A stretch of 64,000 bases of DNA, from the NCBI GenBank assembly GCA_963771905.1, contig CAVYVI010000005.1, forward strand, positions 124,001 to 188,000. The letters run 5' to 3'. Positions 62,199 to 64,000 of the stretch are shown in pieces (the stretch's first letter is position 1; each line of letters opens with the position of its first letter). Below the pieces are notes generated by a model, which made no database searches, was not told the origin of the DNA, and saw nothing but the letters and a program-made list of their open reading frames with translations. A program made the translations under genes and the position numbers. The stretch is from Palsa-147 sp963771905. GTDB taxonomy: Bacteria > Acidobacteriota > Terriglobia > Acidiferrales > UBA7541.

Positions 62199-63374
62199 TC
62201 AGGCGGGCTGGAGATGGCGCTCCCAAGCGCGCGTCGCGAGGATTTCTTCCATCTGGGCCAGCGCGTAATCGATTTCTTCGTCGCGATTGTAAAAATGAGG
62301 CGAAAGACGAACGCCCGCGGCGGGACGGTAATCGACGAGAATGTCGCGGGCAATCAGCTCGCTTTTCACTTCTTTCGCGTGCGGGCAATCAACGGAGATG
62401 GTGCCACCGCGGACGGCGGGATCGCGCGGCGAATTGACGCGCCAGCCGCGTTTCAGCGCGCCCTCGAGCAGACGCTGCGTCTGGTGCTGCGACTTCGCCC
62501 GGATTTTATCGACGCCGGCTTTGGCGACGATCTCGAGGCCCGGTTGGCAGGCGTAGAGCGCGGGAATGTGCGGCGTGCCGTTGAGAAGGCGAAATGCGTC
62601 GTCGCGCAGTTCGATCGGGCCGATTTCGAAATTGAACGCGCGTTCGTGCGCGCTCCAGCCGGTAATCGCGGGAGAAAGTTTCTTGCGTAAATCGGGCCGC
62701 GCATAAAGATACGCCACGCCGGGGCCGCCGCAGAGCCACTTCAAAACGCCGCCGACCGCAAAATCGACATTGAGTGCGCGCACGTCGATCGGCAAAGTGC
62801 CAGCAGCTTGAAAACAATCGAGAATGACGTGCGCTCCGACGCGGTGAGCGCGCTCGACTATGGCGCGAGCATCGATAATCGTCGCACTGCGAAACAAGAC
62901 GAGCGAAATCGGAACGAGAAGCGTGGTTTCATCAATCGCTTCAACGATTTGCTCGAGCGGAGCGTGAATCCCGTCCTCGCTCTTCAGCATCTCGACGCGG
63001 GCGCCGTTCCGCCGCTGCTCCATATAGAAATACACGATGGATGGAAATTCGAGGTCGACGAGGACAACCTTATTGCGCGGGCCGGAGAAATTGAAGCACG
63101 AGGAAATGATGGCCTGCGTCAGCGTCACATTCTGATGCAGCGAAATTTCGCCGGCGCCCGCACCTATCAACGCGCCGACTTTGTCGCCTACGGAGACGGC
63201 CATGGCCCACCAGCCTTCTTCCCACGCGCGCACACCGCGATGCGCCCACATGTCCGCGTAATCATTCAGGCGTTTATAAACCGCGCGCGGCATCGCGCCG
63301 AGAGAATTGCTGATGAGGTAGGTGGTGCGCTCGAGAATTGGAAATTCTTCCCGCCACTTGAGAAGTTCGTCCAT
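62199..63374 (-). CDS. Aminotransferase class V / kynureninase-like PLP enzyme
   Basis: 391 residues from the ATG at 63374. Fold-type I PLP enzyme. The PLP lysine motif is GGVLKWLCGGPGVAYLYARPDL, close to the kynureninase form HKYLNGGPG, and ISNSLGAMPRAVYKRL near the start is also kynureninase-like (residues 19-35). DVRALNVDFAVGG precedes it. Kynureninase cleaves kynurenine to anthranilate and alanine; related cysteine-desulfurase-like enzymes cannot be excluded. It is between a permease and a glycosyltransferase in one transcript. Confidence 0.85.
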   Translation of the reverse strand: MDELLKWREEFPILERTTYLISNSLGAMPRAVYKRLNDYADMWAHRGVRAWEEGWWAMAVSVGDKVGALIGAGAGEISLHQNVTLTQAIISSCFNFSGPRNKVVLVDLEFPSIVYFYMEQRRNGARVEMLKSEDGIHAPLEQIVEAIDETTLLVPISLVLFRSATIIDARAIVERAHRVGAHVILDCFQAAGTLPIDVRALNVDFAVGGVLKWLCGGPGVAYLYARPDLRKKLSPAITGWSAHERAFNFEIGPIELRDDAFRLLNGTPHIPALYACQPGLEIVAKAGVDKIRAKSQHQTQRLLEGALKRGWRVNSPRDPAVRGGTISVDCPHAKEVKSELIARDILVDYRPAAGVRLSPHFYNRDEEIDYALAQMEEILATRAWERHLQPA

Positions 63375-63391
63375 CGCTATTCCCTTCGAAC

Positions 63392-64000
63392 TCAATCGGG
63401 CCGCTTCGCCGCGTCGAGACGTTCGCGATGCGGGCGTGCCCACAGAAAATAGCACAGACTAATGAGCGCGAGCCAAGGCATTCCCGCCAAGATCGTGATC
63501 CTCATTCCCGGAATCCACCACGTCGAGATCAGAACCGCGAGCAACGCGAGAAGACCGGCGAGCGAAGTCCAGGGGCCGCGGGGCGCAAAGCGCATCGGCA
63601 CCGAGCCGCCGGTTTTTTCGAAATGATGGCGGAAAGCGAGATGCGTCAGGAAGATCATGAACCAACCGAACAGGCCGCCGAAAAAAGCAGCGCCCAGCAT
63701 GTAAAGGAAAGCGCTGTTGTGAAAGAGGAATTCAAGAATCAGTGCGAGGATCATGCCAATGCTCGACGCCAGGAGGGCAGCGAGCGGCACGCCCTGCCGG
63801 TTCAGCCTGCCGAGAAACTGGGGCGCATATCCGCCGCGGGAGAGCGAGAACAGCATGCGTGTGGTGAGATAGAGATCTGTATTGACGCTCGAGAGCGCCG
63901 CGGTGAGGACGACGAAATTCATGACGGCCGCGGCGTAGGGAATTCCTGTCGACTGAAATACGCGGACGAACGGGCTTTCGGAGAGGCCTGCCTGCGTCCA
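63392..64000 (-). CDS. APC-family amino acid permease, 5' part beyond window
   Basis: The last 203 residues of the protein are present; the frame runs off the window edge at 64000. Hydrophobic helices are clear, with the APC-family segment AALSSVNTDLYLTTRMLFSLSRGGYAPQFL followed by GVPLAALLASSIGMIL, and later GLFGWFMIFLTHLAFR. This matches amino acid permeases of the GABA/lysine/proline type. It ends 17 nt before the kynureninase-like gene, so a role in amino acid uptake linked to that enzyme is plausible. N-terminal substrate residues are not visible. Confidence 0.85.
   Translation of the reverse strand, partial: WTQAGLSESPFVRVFQSTGIPYAAAVMNFVVLTAALSSVNTDLYLTTRMLFSLSRGGYAPQFLGRLNRQGVPLAALLASSIGMILALILEFLFHNSAFLYMLGAAFFGGLFGWFMIFLTHLAFRHHFEKTGGSVPMRFAPRGPWTSLAGLLALLAVLISTWWIPGMRITILAGMPWLALISLCYFLWARPHRERLDAAKRPD

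Overview
The window is a GC-rich bacterial chromosome segment that most likely comes from Acidobacteriota (Terriglobia-like). This rests on gene content, not on a 16S database match. The supporting genes are two secreted VWFA-domain proteins of the acidobacterial type, a very large Oar-like TonB-dependent receptor with an N-terminal carboxypeptidase-regulatory domain, a divergent pair of ASPIC/UnbV-type (CRTAC1) repeat proteins, a di-haem cytochrome of the reaction-centre-subunit type, and many small secreted or membrane proteins of no known family. No phage, IS element, CRISPR array or conjugation gene was seen. This is ordinary chromosome with lineage-specific genes interleaved.

Layout. 1-1.5 kb: 3' part of a 16S rRNA gene followed directly by a strong terminator and protein genes, so no 23S or 5S is linked. 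1.6-11.7 kb: thioesterase, VWFA protein, di-haem cytochrome, a GGDEF protein-motA-motB operon, DDAH-type hydrolase, an isolated tRNA-Ile(GAT), ridA, a lipoprotein and dps. 11.9-19.1 kb: bifunctional (p)ppGpp synthetase/hydrolase downstream of a CpsB/YwqE-like phosphatase, a divergent sugar-nucleotide epimerase, two overlapping half-size TauE/SafE genes, and a threonine dehydratase-like/ornithine cyclodeaminase-like pair. 19.1-26.8 kb: a 927-residue protein with a Gly-rich linker and a C-terminal PilZ-like domain, a CotA-like multicopper oxidase, an intact phosphoesterase-family enzyme and a decayed relative of that family. 27.5-31.9 kb: ruvX-mltG-unknown-unknown operon and an M28 peptidase. 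32-35.9 kb: cupin, O-methyltransferase, and an MBL/rhodanese persulfide dioxygenase-like gene without a normal start codon. 35.9-42.6 kb: tilS-hpt-ftsH, then a terminator, then Zn-knuckle protein-VWFA-folP. 42.7-44.1 kb: a three-gene membrane operon headed by a 56-residue exported peptide with a duplicated 11-residue motif. 44.5-54.5 kb: tRNA-Met, the CRTAC1 pair, a TPR protein, and the TonB receptor divergent from a GntR/UTRA regulator. 54.8-64 kb: S10 peptidase, lipid kinase, LysW-like acidic protein, NUDIX hydrolase, a membrane protein-regulator-uppS operon, a DinB-like secreted protein, and a permease-kynureninase-like-glycosyltransferase operon cut by the window edge.

How the genes work together. 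The GntR/UTRA gene and the TonB receptor are transcribed divergently from promoters whose -35 hexamers overlap, which suggests ligand-controlled uptake of a large substrate. The PilZ-like and GGDEF proteins point to c-di-GMP signalling around motility, although both carry motif substitutions. tilS-hpt-ftsH-folP is a familiar housekeeping neighbourhood, here invaded by a secreted VWFA gene. The strongest candidate for something undescribed is the 43.1-44.1 kb peptide/membrane operon: the two copies of its 11-residue motif differ only at synonymous third codon positions. All functional assignments are from reading the sequence; no database search was run.
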